64,000 nucleotides of DNA, taken from assembly GCF_013415305.1 (NCBI RefSeq), contig NZ_JACBXU010000001.1:930001-994000 (forward strand), written 5' to 3'. The notes under the pieces were generated by a model. The model searched no databases. It was given only the letters and a program-made list of their open reading frames with translations, and was not told where the DNA came from. How positions within the stretch are numbered: position 1 is the stretch's first letter; each line of letters starts with the position of its first letter. Position numbers and translations under genes: made by a program. Positions 8,572-17,373 of the stretch are shown here, one piece after another. This DNA is from Pantoea sp. WMus005. GTDB taxonomy: Bacteria; Pseudomonadota; Gammaproteobacteria; Enterobacterales; Enterobacteriaceae.

Positions 8572-10032
8572 TTACAGTAAAGGGCTGAAGAAGTAAAACA
8601 GTCGTTCGACGATGCGCTGCCACCACGCACGTTTTGCCCAGCGCTTGCCATCCAGCAGGCGTGATCGGGCGATATAGTCATCCTGAACACAGGCAAGATC
8701 GCTGCCAAATCCGGCATCATCTACCACCAGCGTGACTTCAAAATTAAGCCATAAACTGCGCATATCCAGGTTCACGGTGCCCACCAGACTCAGCTGTCCA
8801 TCGACCAGCACGCTTTTCGTGTGCAGCAGACCATCTTCAAACTGATAGATTTTTACGCCCGCTTCCAGCATTTCGCTGAAGAAGGAGCGGCTGGCCCAGC
8901 CGACCAGCAGCGAGTCGTTGTGACGCGGCACAATCACGCTGACATTCACGCCACGCTGCGCGGCCGTACAGATAGCATGCAGCAGGTCGTCACTGGGTAC
9001 TAAGTAGGGCGTAGTCATGATCAGCTGTTCACGCGCTGAATAGACCGCGGTCAGCAGCGCCTGATGAATCATATCTTCCGGGAAGCCAGGACCGGAGGCG
9101 ATCACCTGCACCGTGTGGCCGCTCTCCTGTTCAAATGGCATGATGTTGCGATCGGGCGGGGGCGGCAGAATGCGTTTACCCGTCTCAATCTCCCAGTCGC
9201 AGCTGAACACAATGCCCATCGCGGTCGCTACCGGGCCTTCCATACGCGCCATCAGGTCAATCCACTGGCCCACACCCGCGCTCTGTTTGAAGAAGCGCGG
9301 ATCGACCAGGTTCATGCTGCCGGTATAGGCGATGTAGTTATCAATCAGAACAATTTTGCGATGCTGACGCAGATCCATCCGTCGCAGGAAGACACGCAGC
9401 AGGCTGACCTTCAACGCTTCTACCACATCAATCCCGGCATTACGCATCATGCCAACCCACGGGCTGCGGAAAAAGTCGACGCTGCCTGCAGAGTCGAGCA
9501 GCAGTCGGCAATGAACGCCACGGCGTGAGGCCGCCATCAGCGATTCTGCGACTTCATCTGCCAGACCGCCGGGATGCCAGATATAAAACACCATCTCGAT
9601 GTTGTGGCGGGCGAGCTGGATATCACGAATCAGCGCCTGCATGACGTCGTCGGAACTGGTGAGCAGCTGCAGCTGGTTACCTTTGACTCCGGCAATGCCC
9701 TGACGATGATAGCAAAGCTCAAACAGAGAGCGGGCAACGTCGCTATGCTCGGTTGCAAAAATTTCGCGGCACTGCCTGAGATCGTTGAGCCAGCGGGCGG
9801 TCGACGGCCACATAGTGCGGGCGCGCTCCGCACGACGCTTACCCAGATGAAGTTCACCAAACGAGAGATAAGCGATAATGCCCACCAGCGGCAGAATATA
9901 GATAACCAGCAGCCAGGCCATAGCGGACGTTACGGCCCGGCGCTTCATCAATACGCGCAGCGTAACCCCGGCAATCAGTAGCCAGTAACCAAATACCAGC
10001 AACCAGCTGATCAGGGTATAAAAAGTGGTCAT
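8572..10032 (-). CDS. clsA: Cardiolipin synthase A
   Basis: Joins two phosphatidylglycerol molecules into cardiolipin and glycerol at the inner membrane. 486 residues, the same as E. coli ClsA. Two N-terminal membrane helices (about 5-27 and 37-58) precede two phospholipase-D domains with HKD motifs HRKIVLID and HTKSVLVD. The C-terminus [10 protein letters not shown] is typical. The start [13 protein letters not shown] agrees with the family. kch, which follows cls in E. coli, is absent here. Confidence 0.97.
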   Translation of the reverse strand: MTTFYTLISWLLVFGYWLLIAGVTLRVLMKRRAVTSAMAWLLVIYILPLVGIIAYLSFGELHLGKRRAERARTMWPSTARWLNDLRQCREIFATEHSDVARSLFELCYHRQGIAGVKGNQLQLLTSSDDVMQALIRDIQLARHNIEMVFYIWHPGGLADEVAESLMAASRRGVHCRLLLDSAGSVDFFRSPWVGMMRNAGIDVVEALKVSLLRVFLRRMDLRQHRKIVLIDNYIAYTGSMNLVDPRFFKQSAGVGQWIDLMARMEGPVATAMGIVFSCDWEIETGKRILPPPPDRNIMPFEQESGHTVQVIASGPGFPEDMIHQALLTAVYSAREQLIMTTPYLVPSDDLLHAICTAAQRGVNVSVIVPRHNDSLLVGWASRSFFSEMLEAGVKIYQFEDGLLHTKSVLVDGQLSLVGTVNLDMRSLWLNFEVTLVVDDAGFGSDLACVQDDYIARSRLLDGKRWAKRAWWQRIVERLFYFFSPLL

Positions 10033-10194
10033 AAAGTGGACATCCCGTTCGCGCTTTCGTCTGGCAAGTTTACGTGCAGATGCCGACTAACGGAACCCTT
10101 TATCCCGGACATGCTGATCCGATTTGGCATTACCGCAGAGATCTCTATAATGCCTTCGCACAGGTCTCGCCTGTATGACGCCAGAGAGGAAGTG

Positions 10195-10368
10195 ATGAAA
10201 CGAAGCAGAAATGAAGTGGCGCGCTGGAGAATGTTACGTCAGGCTCATCGTCGCCGTTCACGCTGGCTGGAAGGCCAGTCGCGACGGTACAAGCGTATTC
10301 ACAGCATCCGCCATCAGCTTGCGCAGCAGCAGCGTCGATCAATCCTGTTTATTACGCAAATCATCTGA
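10195..10368 (+). CDS. yciY: YciY family small basic protein
   Basis: A 57-residue protein starting MKRSRNEVARWRMLRQAHRR and continuing with SRWLEGQSRR; this matches the conserved YciY protein beside cls in E. coli. It is very rich in Arg in the first two thirds and hydrophobic at the C-terminus (ILFITQII). GAGGAAGTG just before the ATG gives a ribosome site. Function is unknown. A longer in-frame start exists upstream, but the family alignment begins at this ATG. Confidence 0.85.
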   Translation: MKRSRNEVARWRMLRQAHRRRSRWLEGQSRRYKRIHSIRHQLAQQQRRSILFITQII

Positions 10369-10384
10369 ATGATGACGGCGACTT

Positions 10385-10732
10385 TCAGGCTTCAAAAAAT
10401 CCCGATTCTGCCATCACCCGTCGCGCCATGGAGTGCTCCTGACGCGACGCGCCCCGATCGCTGACTTCACGCATCAGGCACTCCATGGTGCTGCCCAGCG
10501 CGACCGGCCTGCGGTAACCCACTCGATCGTACCATTCGTATGACCATTTACCTGATTTACGCTGATAATAGACCGTGAGCCACGCTGAGCAATTAGCAGG
10601 ATAACCACTCATGACTTCTATCCTGGGATCGGCAATTGCCGCGATCCGGGATAAGAGCGGAGTGAGGAGAGTAAGAGACTGGCCAGGATAAGTTTTATGC
10701 ATAATTTGCCCGCGACTGTGCTGTGCATCCAT
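10385..10732 (-). CDS. Hypothetical protein
   Basis: 115 residues from the first ATG, or 105 from the second Met (MHKTYPGQSL, start at 10702). I do not recognise it. It has no signal peptide or membrane segment and is moderately basic, with an aromatic middle (WLTVYYQRKSGKWSYEWYDRVGYRRP). It converges on yciY, with 16 bases between the stops. Neither start has a strong ribosome site, so both the start and the reality of the gene are less certain than for its neighbours. Confidence 0.5.
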   Translation of the reverse strand: MDAQHSRGQIMHKTYPGQSLTLLTPLLSRIAAIADPRIEVMSGYPANCSAWLTVYYQRKSGKWSYEWYDRVGYRRPVALGSTMECLMREVSDRGASRQEHSMARRVMAESGFFEA

Positions 10733-11047
10733 TCAGAAGTTCAACTTACAAGCGCTAAATGTAGACAGCTCTGCCAGATAATTCCTCTTCATGGGTAAAA
10801 AAATGACGGGGAGATCATTTTTTTATGCAAAAAGCCGCGTTGAGAAGCACTTTGTGAAGGTTGTACATCTTTAAAATACTAATCTGTACAACTTTACAGT
10901 TCTGTAAGTGGCTATTAATTATGAAATAATCAATAATTACGGCTGGCGGGACGATGTTTTGAACAAAATACCTGTACAGGTCGGTCATTTTTGTATAACT
11001 TTACTGCATCGGTTAGTAACCTTAAACAAACTTTATGAGGCTCATCC
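10733..11047. other. Intergenic region with inverted repeats, upstream of a YmgB/AriR-like gene
   Basis: 315 bases without a gene. It is notable for GTTGTACA (10860-10867) and TGTACAAC (10885-10892), perfect inverted copies 17 bases apart. A CCTGTACAGG palindrome follows at 10971-10980, and TTGTATAAC near 11001 resembles the second arm. It probably carries the regulatory region of the gene at 11048. Confidence 0.5.
10860..10892. promoter_or_regulatory. TTGTACA-type inverted repeat, possible operator
   Basis: Two 8-base half-sites, GTTGTACA and TGTACAAC, are separated by 17 bases. As remembered, TTGTACA half-sites are typical of MerR-type regulators of the MlrA/BluR group, and BluR controls the ymgABC genes in E. 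coli. The spacer here is longer than the 12 bases I recall for MlrA, so the regulator is only a guess. Confidence 0.4.
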
Positions 11048-11284
11048 ATGCAGACTAACGTTCATATTCCCGCTTCAGTCTCTGATATCACCGCGTATCT
11101 GCACAGCGCCGCACAGCCTTCACAGCAGGCTATTCTGGGCTCTGTGGTGTCCGAAATTATCCAGTCTGGCCGCACCCTTAATCGTAAAGCGATCTGCTCG
11201 AAATTGATCGGCCGTTTACAGCATGTCACCAGCCCGGAAGAAGAGCAGCATTATCATGCGCTGATTGAACTGATTCTCGATTAA
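11048..11284 (+). CDS. YmgB/AriR-type biofilm regulator family protein
   Basis: 78 residues, MQTNVHIPASVSDITAYLHSA at the start and an alpha-helical body (LGSVVSEIIQSGRTLNRKAIC, then a second amphipathic helix ending in LIELILD). Size and pattern fit the YmgB/AriR connector family, which in E. coli acts on biofilm formation and acid resistance. A TATGAGG ribosome site lies just upstream. The assignment is by pattern rather than strong identity. It stands alone with its own upstream region. Confidence 0.6.
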   Translation: MQTNVHIPASVSDITAYLHSAAQPSQQAILGSVVSEIIQSGRTLNRKAICSKLIGRLQHVTSPEEEQHYHALIELILD

Positions 11285-11390
11285 GAGGCCAGCAAGTGGC
11301 GGGAAAGCCAGGAAGAGGAAACGTAGCGACCTGGCCCGCTAAGTTTACACGTAAGCCCTGGAAATATTTCCTGATAAGGGCCCGGGATGA

Positions 11391-11576
11391 CTAGCCCGCC
11401 AGACGTTGTGCCGACATCATCAGCGTCACGTTCACCAGTTGCAGTGCTGCCGCCAGCACGATTAGCATCACAATCCACTGCTTTTTATTACGCCAGCCCT
11501 GGCTGCGCCAGAGATAAACCGCGCCGCCGATAAGGCCGGTAATAATCGCCAGCAGCCCCAGAATGATTATCTGCAT
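11391..11576 (-). CDS. Small two-helix membrane protein, unknown function
   Basis: 61 residues with two clear transmembrane helices (about 2-22 and 33-54) joined by a short basic loop (WRSQGWRNKKQW). An AGAGGAAAG ribosome site 1-9 bases before the ATG supports the start. It is downstream of yciI but separated from it by a strong terminator, so it is likely transcribed separately. I do not recognise the family. Confidence 0.6.
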   Translation of the reverse strand: MQIIILGLLAIITGLIGGAVYLWRSQGWRNKKQWIVMLIVLAAALQLVNVTLMMSAQRLAG

Positions 11577-11601
11577 CTTTCCTCTCTAAACGATCAAAAC
11601 A

Positions 11602-11636
11602 AAAATGGCTTCTGTGCCAGGCACAGAAGCCATTTT
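11602..11636 (-). terminator. Terminator of yciI (bidirectional shape)
   Basis: A 17-base perfect stem (11602-11618 with 11620-11636) containing GGCTTCTGTGCC and its complement, with A/T runs at both ends. On the minus strand it is followed by TGTTTTG, right after yciI. Confidence 0.85.
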
Positions 11637-11652
11637 GACTGCACTTTTTCTG

Positions 11653-11949
11653 TCAGAAGACGCGTTTAAACGGCTTCACTGAAACCTGTTTGTAGACGCC
11701 CGCAGCAAAGTAAGGGTCATCCTGCGCCCAGGATTGCGCGGATTCCAGTGACGGGAACTCGGCAATCACGGTTGAGCCGGTGAAGCCCGCTACGCCCGGA
11801 TCGTTACTATCCACGGCAGGCATGGGGCCTGCAATGATCAGGCGTCCCTCTTCCTGCAGCAGTTTGAGGCGCGCCAGGTGGGCAGGGCGCACGGCGTTAC
11901 GTTTTTCCAGTGACTCTGCAGTATCTTCTGCATAAATGACGTAAAGCAC
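11653..11949 (-). CDS. yciI: YciI family protein
   Basis: 98 residues, the same length as E. coli YciI. The YCII fold is a ferredoxin-like dimer with a conserved His/Asp pair (His24 in RPAHLARL and an Asp in QDDPY), suggested to be enzymatic but without a known substrate. It is divergent from tonB, as in E. coli. Confidence 0.93.
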   Translation of the reverse strand: MLYVIYAEDTAESLEKRNAVRPAHLARLKLLQEEGRLIIAGPMPAVDSNDPGVAGFTGSTVIAEFPSLESAQSWAQDDPYFAAGVYKQVSVKPFKRVF

Positions 11950-12094
11950 TAAGGAACTCCTGGTTATCAGAATTTTGCAACACGTTAAGGGATTGACGAT
12001 TAGAGTGCAAACGAAACCTGAGGGCGGTTAATGGCTCAGCATAAAGGGCTAAAAAGCGCTTTTCTGCAGGCGTGATGGCGGGAGTTATTGAAAC

Positions 12095-12118
12095 TGATTG
12101 CTATTTGCATTTAAAATC
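12095..12118 (+). promoter_or_regulatory. Possible Fur box in the tonB promoter
   Basis: TGATTGCTATTTGCATTTA within this span resembles the Fur-site region of E. coli tonB, which also reads TTGCATTTAAAATC. The match to the 19-base Fur consensus is partial. It is 30-50 bases before the tonB start, where an iron-responsive operator would act. Confidence 0.45.
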
Positions 12119-12146
12119 GTTGCTCTATTCAATCACTGCGACTGTT

Positions 12147-12884
12147 ATGACCACGCTGACTATGCCATTACCTAAACGCACGCCTGTTTCCATGTTGATG
12201 TCTGTTGCTCTGCATGGGGCCGTGATTGCCGGAATTTTATATGCGTCATTCCAGCAGGTGAGTGAGGTACCCAAAGCGTCGCAGCCTATCAGCGTAACCA
12301 TGGTCGCGCCTGACGTTCAGCCTGAACCTGCACCGGCCATTGTACAGCCACCTGAACCTCAGCCCGAACCACAGCCTGAACCGGAGCCCCAGCCCGCACC
12401 CGAGCCGCCGAAAGCGGAGCCGGTACCGATTCCCAAACCTGAACCTAAGCCAAAACCGAAACCTGAGCACAAGCGGGAGCAGCCAAAACGTGAGGTGAAG
12501 CCGCGCCAGGAGCGTAAACCACAGGCCGACCCGTTTAAGCAGGCAGCACCAGCGACGCAGAGCAAACCGGCTGTTGCGCCAAAAGCTACGCCGTCATCCA
12601 CTGCGTCGGCATCAACGGGCCCGAAAGCGCTGAGCGTGAGCAAGCCGGGCTATCCGCAGCGTGCCAGTGCCCTCAGGATAGAAGGACGAGTAAGGGTGAA
12701 GTTTGATGTGGACAGCGACGGACGGGTGGATAACATCCAAATCCTCTCTGCCCAGCCCAGCAATATGTTTGAGCGTAGCGTCAAACAGGCGATGAAAAAG
12801 TGGCGCTACCAGAGTGGACAGCCAGGACAGGGACTGACGATGAATATTGTGTTTAAGATCAATGGCGGTGCCAGCCTTGAGTAA
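12147..12884 (+). CDS. tonB: TonB, energy-transducing periplasmic protein
   Basis: Couples the proton-motive force sensed by ExbBD to outer-membrane siderophore and cobalamin receptors. 245 residues from MTTLTMPLPKRTP, which aligns with the family; an in-frame ATG 75 bases upstream would add an unlikely N-terminus. One uncleaved helix (about 15-33, with the SxxxH-type pattern MSVALHGAVIAG) is followed by an EP- and KP-rich periplasmic rod at about 60-125 and the C-terminal receptor-binding domain (YPQRASALRIEGRVRVKFDV to KWRYQSGQ). The proline region has long Glu-Pro then Lys-Pro runs. Confidence 0.97.
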   Translation: MTTLTMPLPKRTPVSMLMSVALHGAVIAGILYASFQQVSEVPKASQPISVTMVAPDVQPEPAPAIVQPPEPQPEPQPEPEPQPAPEPPKAEPVPIPKPEPKPKPKPEHKREQPKREVKPRQERKPQADPFKQAAPATQSKPAVAPKATPSSTASASTGPKALSVSKPGYPQRASALRIEGRVRVKFDVDSDGRVDNIQILSAQPSNMFERSVKQAMKKWRYQSGQPGQGLTMNIVFKINGGASLE

Positions 12885-12890
12885 AACACA

Positions 12891-12915
12891 GGGTCAGGCA
12901 GAAACCGCCTGACCC
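12891..12915. terminator. Bidirectional terminator between tonB and yciA
   Basis: GGGTCAGGC (12891-12899) pairs with GCCTGACCC (12907-12915). On the minus strand it is followed by TGTGTTTTAC, and on the plus strand by GTTACTTATT. It serves the convergent tonB and yciA. Confidence 0.75.
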
Positions 12916-12920
12916 GTTAC

Positions 12921-13343
12921 TTATTCGGTATGTTGCTGATTGGCGCGACCGGCGGGAAGAGGACGTGAATTACCCTCATTGTCGACCGCTACGTAGATAA
13001 AGACTGCCTCTGTAGCACAGTAGGTCTGTCCAATCGGCTCAGACGACACTTTTTTGATCCACACTTCCACGTTAATCGTCATGGAACTGTTGCCGGTACG
13101 GAGACAGCTCGCATGACAGCTCACCACATCACCCACTGCAACCGGCTTCATGAATGACATGCCGTCGACGCGCACTGTGACGACGCGTCCTTCAGCAATC
13201 TCTTTCGCCAGGATAGCGCCGCCCATATCCATCTGTGACATCAGCCAGCCACCAAAAATATCGCCATTGGCGTTGGTATCAGCTGGCATGGCGAGCGTAC
13301 GCAGCACCATTTCGCCTTGCGGCAGTTTATGTTTATCGCCCAT
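12921..13343 (-). CDS. yciA: Acyl-CoA thioesterase YciA
   Basis: Hotdog-fold hydrolase of acyl-CoA esters in the cytoplasm, 140 residues from ATG 13343. Conserved TLAMPADTNANGDIFGGWLM contains the catalytic Asp and the coenzyme-A loop. A GTG three codons upstream is also possible; the ATG was chosen because E. coli YciA begins a few residues before the same PQGxxVLRTL segment. It follows yciB on the same strand after a terminator. Confidence 0.95.
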   Translation of the reverse strand: MGDKHKLPQGEMVLRTLAMPADTNANGDIFGGWLMSQMDMGGAILAKEIAEGRVVTVRVDGMSFMKPVAVGDVVSCHASCLRTGNSSMTINVEVWIKKVSSEPIGQTYCATEAVFIYVAVDNEGNSRPLPAGRANQQHTE

Positions 13344-13372
13344 TGCTTCCACTTTTTATGCAGGTGAATGCT

Positions 13373-13397
13373 AAAAAAATGCCCGGCGAGCCGGGCA
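13373..13397 (-). terminator. yciC-yciB terminator
   Basis: Reading the minus strand, TGCCCGG, a four-base loop and CCGGGCA (13397-13380) are followed by seven Ts (13379-13373). It lies directly after the yciB stop and before yciA. Confidence 0.85.
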
Positions 13398-13402
13398 GAT
13401 GA

Positions 13403-13942
13403 TTATTTTTGTTCCTGCTGCGGCATCTGTCGCCAGATGTAAAGCCCGCTGAGCAGGGTAAACAGTAAGGTCAGACCGGAGAGACCGAACACTTTAAAGT
13501 TAACCCAAAACGCCTGAGATAACCAAAAAGCAACATAGATGTTGACCAGGCCGCAGATCAGGAAGAACAGTGCCCAGGCGACGTTGAGCCTGCGCCAGAC
13601 TGCGTCGGGCAGCTGCAGCTCTTTGCCCAGCATGCGCTGGATCAGCGTCTGCTGCATAAAAAACTGGCTGTAGAGCAGGGCGGCGGCAAACAGGCTGTAG
13701 ATCACGGTGACTTTCCACTTAATGAACTCATCGTTGTGGAACACCAGCGTCAGGGTGCCAAAGACGGCCACCAGTACAAAGGTGAAAATCGTCATCTTTT
13801 CCAGCTTGCGATAGAGCACCCAGCTGACAACCAGCGCCAGGCCGGTCGCGACAATCAGTGCGCCCGAGGCGACAAAAATGTCATACAGCTTGTAGAAAAT
13901 GAAAAAGACCACCAGGGGGAGAAAGTCGAGTAGCTGCTTCAT
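13403..13942 (-). CDS. yciB: YciB, intracellular septation protein A
   Basis: Inner-membrane protein of the IspA/YciB family, 179 residues from [21 protein letters not shown], the same length as in E. coli. Five to six membrane helices and the conserved [15 protein letters not shown] segment are present. In E. coli it contributes to envelope integrity and interacts with division and elongation proteins. The start at 13942 has GGAAAA upstream; an upstream in-frame ATG at 13993 would add residues not seen in the family. Confidence 0.95.
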   Translation of the reverse strand: MKQLLDFLPLVVFFIFYKLYDIFVASGALIVATGLALVVSWVLYRKLEKMTIFTFVLVAVFGTLTLVFHNDEFIKWKVTVIYSLFAAALLYSQFFMQQTLIQRMLGKELQLPDAVWRRLNVAWALFFLICGLVNIYVAFWLSQAFWVNFKVFGLSGLTLLFTLLSGLYIWRQMPQQEQK

Positions 13943-13993
13943 AGTTTTTCCATTCAGAGTTGGCTGCAAATGTGCCCGGAGGCACACCGTCAA

Positions 13994-14728
13994 TCAACGT
14001 AACAGCATATAGAGCCGATAGAGATAGATAATCAACATCGCTGAAACCACATTGCCAGCCGCCGTGAAAATCACCGAAGAGACATTCAGCGGTAAAACTG
14101 TTAGCGAAGAGAAGAACAGCATCACTATCACTTTCGCCAGCAGCCAGAGCAGAATGGCGGGGGCTATCAGCTTCACATTCTTCCAGGCCATCCGCATGCT
14201 GGCGCGCATCGCGGCAAAGACGCCCATCTTCTCACTGGCGACCATCACCGGTGCCAGCGACAGCAGCATCGTCAGGAGAATGCCTGGCACCACCAGCACC
14301 ATAAAGCCCAGCTGCGCCACCAAGGTCATCAGGAAGGTGAGCAGTAGCAGCTTTGGCAGCAGCGGAGCAGATGCACCAATCGCCCGTAGCGCACTGACAC
14401 GCTGGCCGGAAGAGACCATGGGAATCAGATAGAGCATGCCACCAAGCAGCAGCGTATTCCCCATCAGCGCCGCAAAGGTGCTGGCCGCCGAAGCGCGCAG
14501 CAACACCTGCTGCTGTTCCGGTGACATATTCTGCACCATCTCAAACAACGAACTGGCACTGTCATCGCCCTGTTGCAGGATGGCCATCTGATCGGCACCG
14601 GGTGTCAGCACATGCACCAGCATGACGGTGATAAAAGCGGCCAGCAGCGACATCAACAGCACTGTAGAGAGTTGATGGCGCGCAAAATTTCCTGTGTCAC
14701 GGTATAACGATCTTGCCGTGATAGACAT
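13994..14728 (-). CDS. yciC: YciC, UPF0259 membrane protein
   Basis: 244 residues with about six membrane helices and the family start [16 protein letters not shown] cytoplasmic N-terminus is followed by a long periplasmic loop ([20 protein letters not shown]). Function is unknown. It is upstream of and probably co-transcribed with yciB, 51 bases apart. Confidence 0.93.
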   Translation of the reverse strand: MSITARSLYRDTGNFARHQLSTVLLMSLLAAFITVMLVHVLTPGADQMAILQQGDDSASSLFEMVQNMSPEQQQVLLRASAASTFAALMGNTLLLGGMLYLIPMVSSGQRVSALRAIGASAPLLPKLLLLTFLMTLVAQLGFMVLVVPGILLTMLLSLAPVMVASEKMGVFAAMRASMRMAWKNVKLIAPAILLWLLAKVIVMLFFSSLTVLPLNVSSVIFTAAGNVVSAMLIIYLYRLYMLLR

Positions 14729-14755
14729 GTACTCTCCTTGGAGGAACCGGGTTAA

Positions 14756-15172
14756 TTAACCCGGCGATTGTACATGTTCTGGCAGCTCCGGGGCACCCGG
14801 CAGGGCATAACTTTCTGTAATATGAGGTAAAGAGGGTGCAAAAAGGGCAGGAAGACCGTAACGCGCGCGGGCGCGATCGCAGGCTTCGTTATGAATACCG
14901 GCTTCACCCGATAGCGTAAACTCGCGACAGGGCGACGGGCGCTGTTCGTAAATACCGCAGGAGACACAGCTGCCAGGTTCGCCCTGCAGCGCAATGCAAC
15001 GGGGTGCTGCGCTGTTAGTGCCACGCATATTGCGCATTAACAGGCTGAGTGGCTCGGTTAATTCGGTCGGCACCAGGCCGCCCGCATCATCGGCTTCAGC
15101 CCAGTAAAATGAGACACGGAAATGGGCGCAGCAGGCGCCACAGCTGACACAAGGGTTAGATATTTCACTCAT
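14756..15172 (-). CDS. YkgJ-family cysteine-cluster protein
   Basis: 138 residues with the N-terminal [11 protein letters not shown] cluster (Cys8, 11, 14, 15) and further Cys in [19 protein letters not shown]. This matches the CxxCGxCC family thought to bind zinc or iron. The cellular role is unknown. It is divergent from ompW and lies just upstream of yciC on the same strand (27-base gap), so it may head the yciC-yciB transcript. GGAGG lies upstream of the ATG. Confidence 0.85.
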   Translation of the reverse strand: MSEISNPCVSCGACCAHFRVSFYWAEADDAGGLVPTELTEPLSLLMRNMRGTNSAAPRCIALQGEPGSCVSCGIYEQRPSPCREFTLSGEAGIHNEACDRARARYGLPALFAPSLPHITESYALPGAPELPEHVQSPG

Positions 15173-15425
15173 TTGATCACCCGCCCCTCCCAGGGCATCG
15201 AACCAAAATCAACAATGAAGATAAGCAACATAGAGCGGGCAAAATTATTCAGCAAGGGGAATTTTGCTGCGCAAGCCCGGGCGGAAATTGATCCAGATCA
15301 ATTCATTGTTTTATAAGCACTTTATCTGAAACGTACAGAGTGCAATTTTCTGTAAATCACGTTAAAAAATGGCCAGCAAAAAAGCGACGACGTTCGCGAT
15401 TTTTACATTAAGCAAAGGAGTGATG

Positions 15426-16058
15426 ATGAAACTGGCAAAATGCGCGATGCTGCTGGCTCTGGCTCTGCCCCAGCTGGCAATGGCCCACGAAGCGGGCGAC
15501 TTCTTTATGCGGGCTGGCAGTGCTACTGTCCGTCCCACTGAAGGTTCCGATAATGTACTGGGGATGGGTGAGTTCAGCGCATCCAACGACACGCAACTGG
15601 GTCTGACCTTCACCTATATGGCCACGGACAACATTGGCGTCGAGTTACTGGCGGCTACGCCATTCCGCCATAAAGTGGGTCTTGGCCCGACCGGCACACT
15701 CGCTACCGTGCGCCAGTTACCGCCAACCCTGATGGCGCAATACTACTTCTTTGACAGCAAGAGCAAAGCGCGTCCTTATATTGGCGTGGGTATAAACTAC
15801 ACCACCTTTTACGATGCCGATTTCAACCAGACGGGACGCGATGCGGGCCTGACCGATCTCAGCGTTAAGGATTCCTGGGGTGTGGCGGGTCAGGTTGGTC
15901 TTGATTATCAGATTAACCGCGACTGGATGCTGAATGCGTCGGTCTGGTACATGGATATTGATACGGAAGTGAAGTTTAAAGCGGGTGGCGAACAGCAGAA
16001 CATCAATATGCGTATCGACCCCTGGGTTTTCTTCTTCGGTGCGGGTTACCGCTTCTGA
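15426..16058 (+). CDS. ompW: OmpW, outer-membrane beta-barrel protein
   Basis: Eight-stranded outer-membrane channel for small hydrophobic molecules. 210 residues from ATG 15426: signal peptide of about 20 residues ending QLAMA, then HEAGDFFMRAGSATVRPTEG, and the C-terminal barrel signature FFGAGYRF with terminal Phe. AAAGGAG at 15414-15420 places the start at 15426 rather than at the ATG three bases earlier. Confidence 0.97.
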   Translation: MKLAKCAMLLALALPQLAMAHEAGDFFMRAGSATVRPTEGSDNVLGMGEFSASNDTQLGLTFTYMATDNIGVELLAATPFRHKVGLGPTGTLATVRQLPPTLMAQYYFFDSKSKARPYIGVGINYTTFYDADFNQTGRDAGLTDLSVKDSWGVAGQVGLDYQINRDWMLNASVWYMDIDTEVKFKAGGEQQNINMRIDPWVFFFGAGYRF

Positions 16059-16062
16059 TGAG

Positions 16063-16093
16063 AAAAAGGCCGCTGAATCAGCGGCCTTTTTTT
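16063..16093. terminator. Bidirectional terminator between ompW and the BON lipoprotein gene
   Basis: AAAGGCCGCTGA (16065-16076) pairs with TCAGCGGCCTTT (16078-16089), with a T run to 16093 on the plus strand and an A run before the left arm for the minus strand. Confidence 0.92.
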
Positions 16094-16106
16094 GTCTGTT
16101 AAGACG

Positions 16107-16421
16107 TTATTTGATCTGCATATTGTTGACGACAGACTTCACGCCTGGCACGCTGCGCGTAACCTGAACGGCATGATTAGCCATCTGTGGTGATGAAACA
16201 AAACCGCTCAGCTGAACTTTACCTTTAAAGGTTTCTACGTTGATTTCAGTTGATTTCAGCGAGTCATCTTTCAGCAGTTCACCTTTAACTTTTGTGGTCA
16301 CCACAGTGTCATCAATATAGCCACCGGTTCCCTCTTTGGTTGCGGTAGGCGCACAGGCGCTCAGTGTCAGCGCAACCACGCCAGCCAGTACAGCACCTGT
16401 CAGCAGTTTAACGAATTTCAT
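16107..16421 (-). CDS. BON-domain lipoprotein
   Basis: 104 residues. A lipoprotein signal (LTLSAC, Cys23) precedes one BON domain (DDTVVTTKVKGELLKDDSLK to VPGVKSVVNNMQI). BON proteins of the OsmY/DolP group bind phospholipid at the envelope; this one has a single domain, so it is not a standard two-domain DolP. Residues 24-26 (APT) do not show an Asp at position +2, so outer-membrane sorting is expected. It is convergent with ompW. Confidence 0.85.
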   Translation of the reverse strand: MKFVKLLTGAVLAGVVALTLSACAPTATKEGTGGYIDDTVVTTKVKGELLKDDSLKSTEINVETFKGKVQLSGFVSSPQMANHAVQVTRSVPGVKSVVNNMQIK

Positions 16422-16514
16422 TGCTTTCTCTCCCTGTCACAAAATGGATGCGACGTTACCGTAACGGCGCATTGTCATTGTGGTGCAGATTTTGCAAAAA
16501 GGGCAAATAGCGGA

Positions 16515-16560
16515 ATGAAAAAAAGGAAACAAATCCTGCCTTATCGTGTGATAAGGCAGG
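16515..16560 (-). terminator. trp operon terminator
   Basis: An 11-bp perfect stem (CCTGCCTTATC 16535-16545 with 16550-16560, loop GTGT) is followed on the minus strand by ATTTGTTTCC and seven Ts. It sits ten bases beyond the trpA stop. Confidence 0.9.
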
Positions 16561-16569
16561 GTGGCAGAA

Positions 16570-17373
16570 TTAACGGCTGGCGGCTTTGAGTCGGCTGACA
16601 AAATTCTTCAGTTCGCTCAGCATCACTTCAGGTTCTGCATGGTGCTTTTCAATGATTCTGACAATCGCAGAACCGGAAATAGCGCCTGCGGCACCGGAAG
16701 CGATCGCTTCTTTAACCTGTTCAGGTTCTGAGATCCCAAAGCCCTGCAGCGGCGGCGCGGCGTGATATTCACGCAGCTTGTCGATCAGATGCTTCAGGGG
16801 CAGGCTCGCGCGATTTTCGGCACCGGTAACGCCCGCGCGTGACAGCAGGTAGGTGTAACCCCGTCCGTGCGACGCAATCTCACGCAGCAGTTCATCACTG
16901 GCGTTAGGCGGACAGATAAAGATAGGCGCTACGCCATGGCGCAGCGCTGCCTGACGAAAAGGCGCAGACTCTTCAACCGGCACATCCGCCACCAGTACTG
17001 AATCAACACCCGCTTCCGCACAACGGGCATAGAACTCATCCACGCCGTTAGTGAAGACCAGATTGGCATACATCAGCAAACCAATCGGCAGGTCCGGGTA
17101 TTTACGGCGGATAGTTGCCAGCATTTCAAAACACTGGCTGGTATTAGTTCCCGCAGCAAAGGCGCGCAACGTCGCGTTCTGAATAGTCGGACCATCCGCC
17201 AGCGGATCGGAGAAGGGAATACCCAACTCCAGGGCATCCGCGCCGCCTTCAACCAGCGCATCAATGACGCGCAGTGACAGCTCAGGGGAAGGATCGCCCA
17301 GCGTAACAAAAGGAACGAAAGCGCCTTCGTTATTCGCTGACAGACGGGTAAAAAGTTGATTGTAACGTTCCAT
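16570..17373 (-). CDS. trpA: Tryptophan synthase alpha subunit
   Basis: Cleaves indole-3-glycerol phosphate to indole, which is channelled to TrpB. 267 residues. The catalytic Glu is in [17 protein letters not shown] (Glu49 by family numbering) and the catalytic Asp in [11 protein letters not shown] (Asp60-type site also in SDPLADGP). Its ATG overlaps the trpB stop by one base (TGATG), so translation is coupled and the 1:1 ratio of the alpha2beta2 enzyme is favoured. Confidence 0.98.
   Translation of the reverse strand: MERYNQLFTRLSANNEGAFVPFVTLGDPSPELSLRVIDALVEGGADALELGIPFSDPLADGPTIQNATLRAFAAGTNTSQCFEMLATIRRKYPDLPIGLLMYANLVFTNGVDEFYARCAEAGVDSVLVADVPVEESAPFRQAALRHGVAPIFICPPNASDELLREIASHGRGYTYLLSRAGVTGAENRASLPLKHLIDKLREYHAAPPLQGFGISEPEQVKEAIASGAAGAISGSAIVRIIEKHHAEPEVMLSELKNFVSRLKAASR

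Noticed and set aside
12072-12146. Longer tonB start at 12072
   Set aside because: It would add 25 residues absent from TonB proteins and would place the likely Fur/promoter region inside the coding sequence.
12246-12643. Gly/Arg/Phe-rich minus-strand frames within tonB
   Set aside because: They arise from the Pro-Glu/Pro-Lys repeat region read backwards, not from a gene.
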